DNA of 64,000 nucleotides from contig JAUPSS010000007.1 in assembly GCA_040285825.1 (NCBI GenBank), forward strand, positions 2,268,689-2,332,688, in the 5' to 3' direction. Position 1 is the first letter of the stretch, and each line of letters starts with the position of its first letter. Position numbers and translations under genes: made by a program. Of the stretch, positions 50,150 to 60,549 are shown piece by piece. The notes below the pieces were generated by a model. It ran no database searches, was not told where the DNA came from, and saw only the letters and a list, made by a program, of their open reading frames with translations. Source of the stretch: Eukaryota sp. TZLM1-RC. Lineage: Eukaryota; Metamonada: BaSk clade.

Positions 50150-51241
50150 CTATTCAGTCTTTGAATCTGAATCACTTCTCTTCTTTGCTTTTTTTACAAA
50201 CAAAATCTCACCTTGCTGAGCCAGTGGACTCTTCTTTGGAGAATCAGGAACAACTACTGAACCCCAATCAAGAGACAGAGAACTAACAACTGCATGTCGC
50301 TGTTGTGCTGGCACTTCATCATCACTATCATCATCAGAGCTGGACATAAAAATCTCTTCCTCCTCTTGCTCAATGTTTTCGGTTTTTTCCTCTTTTATAG
50401 TTTCCTCCACTTTTGGTGATTCTACCTCACTATCAGAGTCACTATCAGAGTCACTATCAGAGTCACTATCAGAGTCACTTAAAACAATAAGCTGTTTCTG
50501 CACCTTTCTAGTCTTCACAACAGTTTTAGGCTGTTCCATCATGTCCAATGGTGGAGGTAATTCAGTAGGAGCAGCCAAGGTAGGAGCTTCTGACGTTTCC
50601 ACAGGTTGAAACGGGGATGACGAGAACAGTGAGTGAGAAGACTCATCTAAGGCAGCAATTTCTGAGCTATAATGTTGAAATGGGTTCATTGCAGGTTCCA
50701 TCATTGAAACATCTGTAGGTAATGTTGGTAGGTCAGCAAGTACACTGTCATGAATGTTAGAGAAATCCAAGGCGGTCTTAGCAGGAGTAGGACTTAGGAC
50801 ATGTACTGAGTCTTCTACAGGCTCAGGTTCCAGAGGAGAGTGTGAAGATTGAGAAATGGTAGAGGGAGGTGATGATGTAATGTAGGAGGCTCGACGCTCT
50901 TGACGCTCCTGTTCCATTTCGGGGTTGATGAAAGAATCAATAGTTGCCCCGTCCATTGGTTCATCCCATAAAATAGCTGGGTCGTCAATCTCTGGTTCCT
51001 CAAACTGTTCAGGTGGCGGGGTAGTCGTATCCCGTTGCTTTTGTTTCTGACCTTGCTTCCTTGTGTTATTTGGTGAAGTGGGGTTTTGGCCCCTGCCTTT
51101 GCGTGGATTATGGGTTTTCTTATTGCCTTTGCCAGCCAGGGAAGTTTTGAACACATTCATATCCAACTCAACAAGAGGATTACAAATACCCAAGCTGATG
51201 GTATTAAACTCATCCCTGGTGTAGCAAGTTCGGGTGGCCAT
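50150..51241 (-). CDS. Acidic, disordered protein with SD repeat and eIF4E-binding-like start
   Basis: 363 residues from an ATG, without introns. Residues 1-35 look ordered and include CYTRDEFNTIS, close to the YxxxxL-hydrophobic motif that 4E-T and eIF4G use to bind eIF4E, but with Phe and Asn at the key positions. The rest is basic (36-75), then Pro/Ser/Thr/Glu-rich, with an (SD)n tract of eight units, an acidic patch (IEQEEEEIFMSSSDDDSDD) and a basic C-terminus (VKKAKKRSDSD). The SD run is a casein kinase 2-type target. A translation-regulator or nuclear role is possible; neither is proved. Confidence 0.5.
   Translation of the reverse strand: MATRTCYTRDEFNTISLGICNPLVELDMNVFKTSLAGKGNKKTHNPRKGRGQNPTSPNNTRKQGQKQKQRDTTTPPPEQFEEPEIDDPAILWDEPMDGATIDSFINPEMEQERQERRASYITSSPPSTISQSSHSPLEPEPVEDSVHVLSPTPAKTALDFSNIHDSVLADLPTLPTDVSMMEPAMNPFQHYSSEIAALDESSHSLFSSSPFQPVETSEAPTLAAPTELPPPLDMMEQPKTVVKTRKVQKQLIVLSDSDSDSDSDSDSDSDSEVESPKVEETIKEEKTENIEQEEEEIFMSSSDDDSDDEVPAQQRHAVVSSLSLDWGSVVVPDSPKKSPLAQQGEILFVKKAKKRSDSDSKTE
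50431..50478. repeat. 12-bp tandem repeat, four units
   Basis: Four perfect copies of TATCAGAGTCAC encode the Ser-Asp tract of the acidic protein on the minus strand. Confidence 0.95.
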
Positions 51242-51409
51242 TACTGGGCAATTAAGATGAAAGACTGGATTGTGAAGTCAAGAAACTTGAAAAATTTTAA
51301 TGATTTTTTAAACAACTCAAAAATACTTGTTTCAAACCATTCGAAAGTTTCTTTTCCAACACTCACAAATCTTGACAATAGCTTTGGTGATCATCAAATA
51401 TGAAACAAA

Positions 51410-52090
51410 TAGAGAAAATACAAATGGATACAAATTGTTTTTGCATGCTGTTAAACAGACAATTTGGACAAAGGTTCACTACATTTTTTGATTTTCAAAT
51501 TTTCAAGATTTAAAAAAGGCTTATGAATTTCAGAATTAGCAAGCCTTTCATTTTAGACATTGAAAAGGATCAACAGACATTACATCCAATAAAATGAAGG
51601 TTCCAACTAATCCAGGTAATATGAATCAACCTGTTATTCTCATGAAAATCATCTTCAGTATCAAACAGATTTGACAACAGAGGTTCCAAAAAATATTTCA
51701 ACTCAATGAGAATTACACATTCAATATAAATGGTCTCTTACAGCATCATGAACTTTGCTTCTAAAAGTAATAAAATGCTTACAATTTAACAAATAAGTAG
51801 TTGGAAATTTTCGAGAACATTTTCAAATTAAAATTTGATGCAAATTATCAAACCAGATTAAGGAACGAAGTCTCATATCCAAAGTATAGACAGAATCAGA
51901 TGAAAGAGTGCCATAAACTTGAGGAATGGTTGTTACTAAAACAGAACATCACTATCACACACATCTTTTCAAAGATTTGCAAAAGCAATATTTTTTTTCC
52001 TAGCCACACCAAGTCCAACATCAAAATTCAAGCTTTCAAGAGTCTTTGACTGAAGTTTTTTTTACAACATAACTGCAAATTCAAAAGATA
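51410..52090 (-). mobile_element. LINE relic, family 1
   Basis: At the nucleotide level this is a diverged copy of 35800-36500 (for example the stretches around 51470 and 51720), with many small indels and no open frame. Confidence 0.8.
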
Positions 52091-52690
52091 TCGCTCAGAA
52101 TAACTTGAATTGATTGGGTTGAAATTATTGGAAATTTCTTGTAAGCTCTTTTTCAATGTCTTTATTAATTCCAACCAGAAACTAAACAACAATCTTAAAG
52201 CTGCACAACAATACCAAATCAGCAAAAGAGAATTGACCGGAAGTTTTGCCCTCAAAAAAACGACCAAAAGATGATAAAGCAGAAAATAACAAGGGCACAA
52301 CCCTTTAAAATTTGAAAATATAATTCTGTTCTGTCAAGACATTTTGTCCAAAATTCTTGGTGTTCGTTGTTTTACAAGATCAACAAAATCATCCAAGAAA
52401 GATAAAGCAAGTGGTCCAAGCGTGCCATGTAGGGAAAAAACAGATGGACAAAGGACATAATGAGTATGCGATTCGCCATTAAAGGATAACAACTTTGATA
52501 TTGATTCATCAATTTTTTAGTGTTTTCGGTAAGAAACAGCGTATTCTTGTATTTTGATTAAGCTAACGGTATAAAAGAATTATTGAGGGATCTCCTCACA
52601 TCAGTCATGATAGTCATCCCTTTATGACCTTCAAGCATCAAATCACCTTTATTTCGACCAACAGAATTTAAAGTATCAACCAACAGAAAT
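52091..52690 (-). mobile_element. LINE relic of another family
   Basis: Minus-strand pieces include VGRNKGDLMLEGHKG, at the position of the RGD segment of the endonuclease-like domain, and a C-terminal FPYMARLDHLLYLSW-like part. Too decayed to place in a family. Confidence 0.55.
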
Positions 52691-52739
52691 GCTGTCTAAA
52701 AACAAAATCCAATGCAAAAAGTTAAACAACTACGACAAC

Positions 52740-53040
52740 TGTGTCTTCGAGGAAGATGTGGTGCTGGAGTTCAGTCAATATTTTCCTCTGATATTGCTAA
52801 ACCAATTCTTGGAACTGTACAAGAAGCTCCATCCTGAAGAAAATTTTATTTGTCCAAAACCCAATATTTGTCATTTTTGGACTAATTATCCAATTAATGC
52901 TTTATTGTTATTTGCATTTTCAAGTCTATTCCAACAATGATTTCAAAGGCACTTTTAGCTATTGGTGTAGAATATGAACGTAATGCTGTGAGTAGGTTCA
53001 GTAATAGTGACGCTTGTTTGGAGGATATTGAATTCTAGAT
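52740..53040 (+). mobile_element. LINE scraps (N-terminal and C-terminal ends)
   Basis: ELYKKLHPEENFICPKPN matches the KLHPVENFCCPICKFW region of the LINE at 33193, and GVEYERNAVSRFSNSD ... LEDIEF (52965-53036) is a LINE C-terminal end. An internally deleted copy. Confidence 0.6.
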
Positions 53041-53109
53041 GGGTTTTTTATCTCAATAAATATTCCAGTTTTTTTAAAAAAATTAATGCTTCTAAAATTC
53101 TTGTTTTTA

Positions 53110-54780
53110 AATACATTCATTCAATGGAAAACTTATAAATCAACATCTAAATAATCCATCTCTCCCAAAACAAAACAACTAGATGCAACTCTCAAAATTT
53201 GATGATGAAAATACATGACTTCGGATTAGTTCAGAATTGACATCAATCAAAGATGCAAAAAAATTGTTCTTAAGTGGTTAAAGGTGCGGCAGAACTCACG
53301 TGAAATATTAGGAGAAGTTGTTTTTAAAATGTGAGTAATTTTCCCTGAGTAACAAATTTTTAAGATAAGAGACTTAATATGTTTCTCTATTTTAAGTGAA
53401 GAAATTGTATCAAGTTCAGAGCCAAATTTCATTAAAAAATTATTCAATTTATCCATAATTTCGGGAACATTTTTAAGCCAGCAACCAAGGAAACGAAAAG
53501 CATTTCAGGAATAAGTTTACCAAAGGAATTTCAGCATGATCAATGGTTAATCTATCTTTCACATTTCCCGACAATTGCCGATTTTGAGCAAAAGTCCAAT
53601 ATTTTGGTAAAATAGTGGAGCCTTAGAAGCAATTTTATTCAAAACATTTAAAAAAGCCAATAATTGAGATATCATCCATATTTCCAACTATTTTCAACAT
53701 TGGATAACGTTTGCTGAAATAAATCAAGGACTTGTAAATTGCTGAACAAAACAGTAATGGCCCAAGGATATCACCTTATTCAACTCCAGAAGAAGAAAAG
53801 AGTGTAGGATTTATAAATTAGTTCACTAGTTACGCCATAAAATAAATAGAAATAGCTGGATAATTCTGGAAATACTTTTTGGTTAACAACATTAACTGCA
53901 CTTCGATGTACAGAATTAAAAATATAATTCTGATTATTAGAACCAATATATAAATCAGAAGTGAATGCGGAAACTGAAGGACCATCAATTGTTTTAACTC
54001 CAAATTTAAAAGGTGCTAAAAAATTTGGAGCCTTTGAAGCAACACGATTGACAACAATTGATGCAAGGAGACTATGTAAGAGAGTAAAAAAGAGAAAAAA
54101 AGCAAAGATAGTAATTGATTCACCAATGGCAATTAGACGAATTCCATCTTGCTTCTTCTCATTTTCAGGTTTTATCAAGGCGATCAGGCGAGCAGTAAGT
54201 AATTCAGAAAGAGGAGTAATAAATTTTAGGCTTACAACAACAGAAATTTTCCGCAGGGTAAAGTTGTTCCAATTTCATCACTGTTTTATCAGAAGGTTCA
54301 GCCAATCGAGAAGAAAAACGGCTTTCTTAACTGAACCGTAACGACCCTTTAGACACATTTTTACAACCAATTTAGATTTATGTGAAGGCGAAGTTGAATT
54401 TCGCGATTTACTTGATTTTTTCAATTGAGATTTTTCTTTGTAAAAAATTTCCAAAATTCGTCATGATCCAATTAATATTCTTCAATTGGAACAAAATTTA
54501 GCAATTCATAAGACAAAGAAATCGAACTGGCAGGGCTTTTTTTGACAGCAATTTTGACAGGGGGTCTCAAGGTATCTGAAGCAGTACAGCAATTGCAAAA
54601 TAAAATCGGTCGACCTTGACTGACTCAGTTAGAGCTTTTGAACAAAAAATACAATGGAAAGAATAAGGGACTCGACCATCGTGATCAACGTTAGTTAAAG
54701 TTGAAAAATTAGAATATTTTCCTGAGGAGAATTTATTCCGAACAAACCAATTTTTAACTTCAAAGGAGTTTTTCCTTTAA
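53110..54780 (-). mobile_element. LINE relic, reverse transcriptase region
   Basis: The minus strand, read through many stops, gives the 5' half as at 33193: NVDHDGRVPYSFHCIFC, KPENEKKQDGIRLIAI, PFKFGVKTIDGPSVSAF, NSVHRSAVNVV (motif A region), then KIEKHIKSLILKICYSGKITHIL (53456-53247), joined to a family-1-like 3' end (53130-53195). Large internal deletions. Confidence 0.75.
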
Positions 54781-54815
54781 CTCCAAAATTTCCAGCATTA
54801 ATTTTCAGAAGCAAA

Positions 54816-55735
54816 CTCAAACTTTGAAATAAAATAAAACGTCGACTATTTATTCAAACAAACATCATTGCATGAACAATCAAACTAGGAAAAAAACATC
54901 TGAGTTTAACAAGATAAAGAACCTCAGCGAATCTTTGACTACACTACATGTCTTCCAACAAACAAGGAAGATATGTTGTTGATTTGTGGATAAAGTGTAA
55001 CAAAAGTAATCTGCAAACGATACCATCCAATAATGAATGAGGCCAGGTTCGAGTATTGAGATTATGCCCGGCTGCTTATTCTTGATTCTTAAAAATACAG
55101 ATACATGTAAAATCTTCAATGATATTGAGATAGTGCAGTGGGACGTAAATTGAATGGTTTTATAGTGACAAAAAGGCAGGAGCCATTATGTAGTTTAATT
55201 ACTTTGTTTATATGGATTTTGTTACCAACACGTTTTGAGCACTACAGAAGAAGATCTGACATGTGTTGGCTCCTCGCCATAGTTAGTTGTTTGTTCTTTA
55301 CAGTAATCACATGATGCCACGTCATCACGTATTAATCTAGATATAATTTCATTTGATTATTCACTCCCGTTGTAATAAACACCCTGTTTTCCCGTTTATT
55401 ACCCGATGCATGCCCATGATGATATTGACCCAACACATGTACCATGTGAACTGGGATTTATATATTTTGTTGACATGTAAAGCAATGAAGCAGGAATGTT
55501 ACAGGGTACGTCACTCTAAGAACACTCTCGTAGCAAAACTTGGTAGATATGTACTCTAACCATTTGAACTGCTTGAAGGATTTCACAAATTCTAAATTTC
55601 CCATATTGCCACATCGTGCCACAACCCAAAAGGAAAGACCTTCACTTCAAAGACGACCCATTTTCCATGTGAAAATCCACATGCAGAAATGGCAACACAT
55701 TGTGAATAACCCTTCTGCTATTTGTTTCGTTAAAT
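54816..55735. repeat. Segmental duplication, copy 2, with a solo LTR inside
   Basis: Second copy of 11240-11990. Differences: a 172-bp LTR inserted at CATG (55264-55435), a 16-bp deletion near 55665 and the change of the gene's ATG to GTG at about 55616. After about 55735 it passes into a Fanzor relic, so the copied gene is truncated and dead. Confidence 0.85.
55264..55435. mobile_element. Solo LTR, 172 bp
   Basis: Starts TGTTGG, ends CCAACA, flanked by the 4-bp duplication CATG (55260-55263 and 55436-55439). The uninterrupted sister sequence at 11664-11667 shows a single CATG, proving the insertion. Ends match those of the compact LTR element at 27503, but the interior differs. Confidence 0.9.
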
Positions 55736-55789
55736 ACGAACTGTCTGCGTCTTGGCCTGTCGTCTTGCTCAATAATTTATGCTGCTGCA

Positions 55790-58074
55790 TCCGCAGATAG
55801 GTCACTGGTTGTATCATCAACAGTTCTGGTATCAGTGTATGGACTTTGTGATGAAGGTCAATCCTCCAGTCCAAGCAATCTTTGAGAACCATCAGGAAGT
55901 TTACAAGGCCTTCTCTTATGCGAATGACCCAACCGAATGACCTGTATACCCTCTGGGTTGTGATAAAAGGACTGAAAACTGGTGTCATTCTGTCATCCGG
56001 AGCTTTTGCGCATTTCAAATGTCGACCAGCTTCTGTTAAACTATGACAGATGGCCCAGTTGTATAAAAGCTCAACTTCTATAAAACCATGGCAGTGTTTT
56101 TTGACTGTGAATCTCCGAAAAAATACGTTGTTGCCGTTCTCAAAGATGCAGCCGTTTCTGAGCAGTTACTGGGTTGGTGTGAGCAACATCATGCTTTCAA
56201 CCTTGATTTATTTAACCAACAAGTAGGTGACCTTGCCGAGTTCAAAGCCCTCATGGAACGCTGAACCAATGACCTTTAGCTTCGCCGCCAGCTTCCGTAT
56301 TTTGTCCTTCCTCGAGAATGAGGCGGGTGAAAAAATGAAAAGGCGTGCTCTGGCTCCCTCCGCAAGTTACTCTCCTGGCTTTATTTTATTCAGCCAGATA
56401 TTGACAAAACACCTTTTACGTTTGAACCCAGACAAACAATCTTTGAGGAACCCATTCAAACATTTCAACATGAAAAATGTTTCCCCATAGACCATTGCAT
56501 CGGATGGAGTACAAGTCAGATTAACTTTTTGGGCAGCCCTAAAAAAACCAAAAACCGCCGCACAGCCAGAGAATTCGCAGCCGATAAAACCAGTGGCGAA
56601 TACGATATGCTTGCAAAGAGTCGAAAGCGAAACTGCGAACTTCAACAACAGGTTTGTCCCAGGCAATTTCCAAAAACTGATGACGCCTACGAATACTCAG
56701 TTTGTGCAAATAATCTTACCCAGAAAAATTTGTGTGGCTATTCAATTGGATAAAGAAAAGATGATAACAGTGTTGACCATCAACTTTTGGGCCTTGTTTT
56801 AAATTCAAAGGCAAGGAAGATCATTCATCCACTGGTCTAGACCCATGTATCATCTAAGTTGCTATTTTGTACAGGATTTCCGCGAATGTCTGTGTGAAAT
56901 AGCAACGCCATTGGCATTGGTATTGACAAAGGAAGAAATCAGGAATCCCGGCTTCCGTCCGAGAACTATACTAGACCAATTGCTGATAAATGGAGATTGC
57001 TGAGTCCTGCGCCGCAACAAGTTTGACTTCTTTAAAAAAAGCAAAAATTGACTAATAATATTTATTGAAAAAATACACTGGTGCCTGTAATTAGTCTCAC
57101 TGAGACTAATTTTGTACTCCGTATTTTCAATGTTTAGGACAATATTAGTTTCAGTGAAACTAATTCTGCACTGAGACTAATTCTGCACTGAGACAAAATT
57201 TGTCCTGATGTTCTGAAGTAATAAAAACACTTTATTTGGTCGAAATATTCCAATACATAGCAATCTTCATCATCTCCCTCCAAGATTGAGGAAGATTGTT
57301 GTCTGTTTCATTTTCATCAGTAGAGGGAGATTCATTAGCAGCATTATAAGACGAAGGATTGCGGAGCTCAACTTTCGCAAATGCTCAAAGGATAAGGGAC
57401 CCTGAAAAGATATTGTTCATTAACAAAGGGTAGGAGCTACTGAAAGGAACAAACTAGACAGAATACAATCTTTGATATGTGTTTAATACCACACTATAGT
57501 TATGTTTTCGAAGTTTCATATGTGAATGCTCCATGAAAAAGAGGTCTTGTTTACTGTTGAGCTATTACATCCATTGCAAACTTTATCAAATGGAATAATT
57601 TTAAACAATATTAGTCTCACTTGAGGAGTTTGGGACACCTCTTGAACAATATTAGTCTCAGTGAGACTAACTGTGCACTGAGATTAATTTTGCACTGAGA
57701 CTAATTACAGGCATGAGTGTAAATAGCTAGTGAAAGAGAAACAAAAATTTGGTTTGGAAGTGGGGGTGATAAGCTTTCAAGACAAGCTCTTAAGACCCCA
57801 GAGAATCTCTTTTAGAAGGAGATTCAGAAACATTTTACATATGTGAAGCCTAATGGAGATGAATTCTACACATCTGCCAAAACTAATTGCTGTAAGGTAT
57901 TGAATCAAAAATTGTATCATGATAATGGGAGTTAAACAATGATAGGTTTGTTTGCCCTCAATGTCAGACATTTTGGTCGATAGACATCTCAGCCTCCAGA
58001 AACCAGCTGAAGATTGCCATGTGTGAGCATTGCTACAATAAAAGACCTAAGGCGTTTTGGAAACCCCATAGATA
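55790..58074 (+). pseudogene. Fanzor relic, interrupted by a DNA transposon
   Basis: The 5' part (55790-56760) is broken but includes INFLGSPKKTKNRRTAREF and DKTSGEYDMLAKSRKRN, matching the stretch just before RuvC-I in the 42-kb Fanzor, then LTQKNLCGYSIG over RuvC-I, whose catalytic Asp is lost (NNLTQ where IDPNH is expected). After the transposon at 57076-57719 the C-terminal part resumes (57745-58074): IWFGSGGDK-like, GDEFYTSAKTNCCKVL, FVCPQCQTFWSIDISASRNQ (zinc finger, RuvC-III) and the tail RPKAFWKPHR before a stop. 56770-57060 is not assigned. Confidence 0.75.
57076..57719. mobile_element. TA-flanked DNA transposon with inverted termini (non-autonomous)
   Basis: The termini CACTGGTGCCTGTAATTAG (57076) and CACTCATGCCTGTAATTAG (complement of the right end, 57719) are inverted and the element is flanked by TA on both sides (57074-57075, 57720-57721), the Tc1/mariner/pogo target. 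Inside both ends the unit GCACTGAGACTAATT and its complement recur. The centre holds a minus-strand tail (SPSTDENETDNNLPQSWREM, ending at a stop near 57236) that could be the C-terminus of a lost transposase. Confidence 0.75.
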
Positions 58075-58084
58075 AGTGTTTTTC

Positions 58085-58135
58085 CATGTATTGCGTACCT
58101 GTACGCGTATTGTGGTGTTGCTGCTGCAACTATCA
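58085..58135 (+). ncRNA. Hairpins after a Fanzor C-terminus (weak omegaRNA candidate)
   Basis: GCGTAC/GTACGC with a 2-nt loop (58093-58106) and GTTGC/GCAAC with a 4-nt loop (58117-58130) lie 20-55 bases after the stop. Position fits a guide scaffold, but the loops are small and there is no second copy to compare. Confidence 0.25.
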
Positions 58136-58164
58136 TTTGATCGTGATATCATATAGTTATAGAA

Positions 58165-60340
58165 CTAAAGTAAGTTTAACGTTGATCAAGATTACATGAA
58201 ATTTCTATTAATGCAAGGGATTATTTGAAGCCTTTTCAATTTGATATTAAAACCAATGAAGGTGCTTCTGTTGCTTCAATGTCTTCAGACCTTTTTTTCA
58301 TTAGTCAGCAACATCATTATATTTTCAATTTGGATTTTAACAATGCTTTTAGTTTCGTAAAGCGTGACTGTATTTATGAAGCGCTTTTTCAAGAAATTCC
58401 TGAACTTTCTGTTTATTTATATTTATTCAATGGAAATAAGTCGGACTTAAATTTTGACACCTTTACCCTTGAATTTTTTTCTAGTGTGAAACAAGATGAC
58501 CCTCTTGGCTCATTCTTTTTGTTTGGCTCAACATAATATTATTAAAATTACCCAAAAGGAATTCCCTGAATGAGGTATTGTTGCATAATTGGATGACATT
58601 CCTATTATCGGTTCTTCTGAAAGCATTTGTAGTGTTTCTGAAGGCATTGCAGCGAAATACAACGAAATTGGGTTAGCTTTAGATCCATCGAAATGTCTCT
58701 TGATTTGAAGAAAAAAACAAGCTTCATTGATTAATGGTGCTCAAATTCCTTTTATTTATTATGATTGTTGGCACCCTAAGGCTTATATGTTATGATTAGA
58801 AAATAAATCAACTTTTCCTCATTCACCTTTCCTCATTATTTTTATCTCAACCACTTTTGCAACCTACGGCATCATGACCAACAAGCGTTTAAATTTCTTG
58901 GATGTTGGCTTGGTAATGTGGATGAAATTTATTCCCAGTTAAACCATATATTGGAGAACTTTGACAAGGATCTTGGCTTTATTACTGCATGTGACATTGA
59001 AAACACATCAAATTTTTTGTTTTCAAAACTTGTTATTCTGGATAACAAACTCATATTTTAAGGTAAACTTTCCCCTCACTATCTCTTAATTTTTACAGAC
59101 ATTTCGACAAACTTTGGGTTTTTTCTTTATTAGAAGTAAATGAATCTTTGATTCGAAGTCATATATCTTGTTTTGCTGAGTTGGGTGGAATTGGTTTCAC
59201 CAAATCTTCAAATTTTTATGTGAAGCAGCATTTTTAGGAGGTGGTAATTTTCATGAATTTTTCCAAAGGTTCTCTTATGATGTTCATCTGATCCATTGTG
59301 AATTAAATTTTTACTTAAATCAACTTCAAACTGAATTAGAATATTTGCCCAGTGATATCTAGATTCAGTGTTTTCCTCAAAATATTCAAGAAATCCCCGA
59401 CCCATCATTGACAAATTTACGTTTTTGTTTTGAAAAATCTTCAGCACCAGGTGGTAAAATTATATGAAAGCTTGGATTATGAAGTAAGACTTGGTTTGGC
59501 CAAAACAGAAAATCCTGCTTTCAAAAAATTTCAAGTGACATTCGTAATAGTTCTGCTGCTGCTTTAGTTACTCAAATTCCCTCTGTTTATGGATTTCGTT
59601 GAAAAGACAATGGATGGCTTCTAAACATCCGTTTCGTGGTTTTCTTTGACCAAACAATTTGCCCAATTATTCAATATGTAAATGTTGTAAACCTCTTTTG
59701 TTTACTCATCTTTTGAACTGTAAACATTTCATTACATTTAGGAGCAAAGTAAATAATAACGTCAGGGACTAAATTTATGTAATGTGCAAATCATTTCGAG
59801 TAGATTCCTTTTTAGAGCCTTTGCTATCAAAGTTAAGTCTAAATGACCCTAATATTGATGGTACACGCTATAACAAAGCTTCTATGGGTCTGACAAGAGG
59901 TGATTTGGTTGATAACGGCTTAAGTGGAAGTTTTACTATTTTAGATGCCATGTCCATAGACCCTCGTAATTCTTCTAACAAACATTTCATTAATTGATAT
60001 GTCAAAAATCCTCTTCTTGCTGGAGAAAAATATAATATTACTAAATATGCGAAACTCATTTTCTCAGTTAATAAAAATTCTCATGTCCAATATAATTTAT
60101 GTTCCTCTGTTTTTTCTTTGCTTGGCTTTCCTGGAGGATTTTGTTGTAGTTGTAAAGGAAACAACTGGAAGAATTTTCAATCGTGTTTACTGGCAAAACA
60201 GGATTGTATTTTCTATTTTTAAGGGAATGGTGAAATTAATTTCTGATTCACTCTCTTTTTTTGGGAAATTTTCTGATTCTTTAGTGAATAATTGTTTTCA
60301 TGTAGGGGAGGCAGGTTTTGAGGATGTGGACTTTTAGTTG
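58165..60340 (+). mobile_element. LINE, family 2-like, long but decayed
   Basis: Begins with a 5' scrap also seen at 33193 (TTTAACGTTGATCA), then the polymerase at 58225-58536 (FNLDFNNAFSFVKRD as motif A; SSVKQDDPLGSFF as a damaged motif B), FKFLGCWLGNV near 58885, and from 59170 to 60340 the same C-terminal domain as 46492-47940 (FRVDSFLEPLLSKL, RGDLVDNGLSGSF, FNRVYWQNRIVFSIFKGMVK). Contains an LTR fragment at 58766. Many stops. Confidence 0.85.
58766..58870 (+). repeat. Diverged solo-LTR-like fragment
   Basis: The first 62 bases match the 92-bp LTR of the element at 27503-28922 in the element's own orientation (3 differences); after that the sequences diverge. The right end and target duplication could not be fixed. 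It splits the LINE between IPFIYYD and FKFLGCW. Confidence 0.65.
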
Positions 60341-60549
60341 TGTATCTGATGATTTCTTATTCCTTGTTCGATAAATAAATTCAAATTATCGAAAAAAAGA
60401 TGACATGAAAAGTGCCAATTAAAGACCTCAGTATTTGTGTAGTAGATAGTTTTTGTAATTATTCGACACCAAAATTGATCGTGTATTTATGGGAATTTCC
60501 TGCAGAAAGATTCATTTCCCCAAACCGATTTCTTACGATATCTTTAACA

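Noticed and set aside
50373-50609. Plus-strand frame with (SESL)n repeat
   Set aside because: Antisense of the Ser-Asp tandem repeat in the acidic protein; the minus frame is longer and has a better start.
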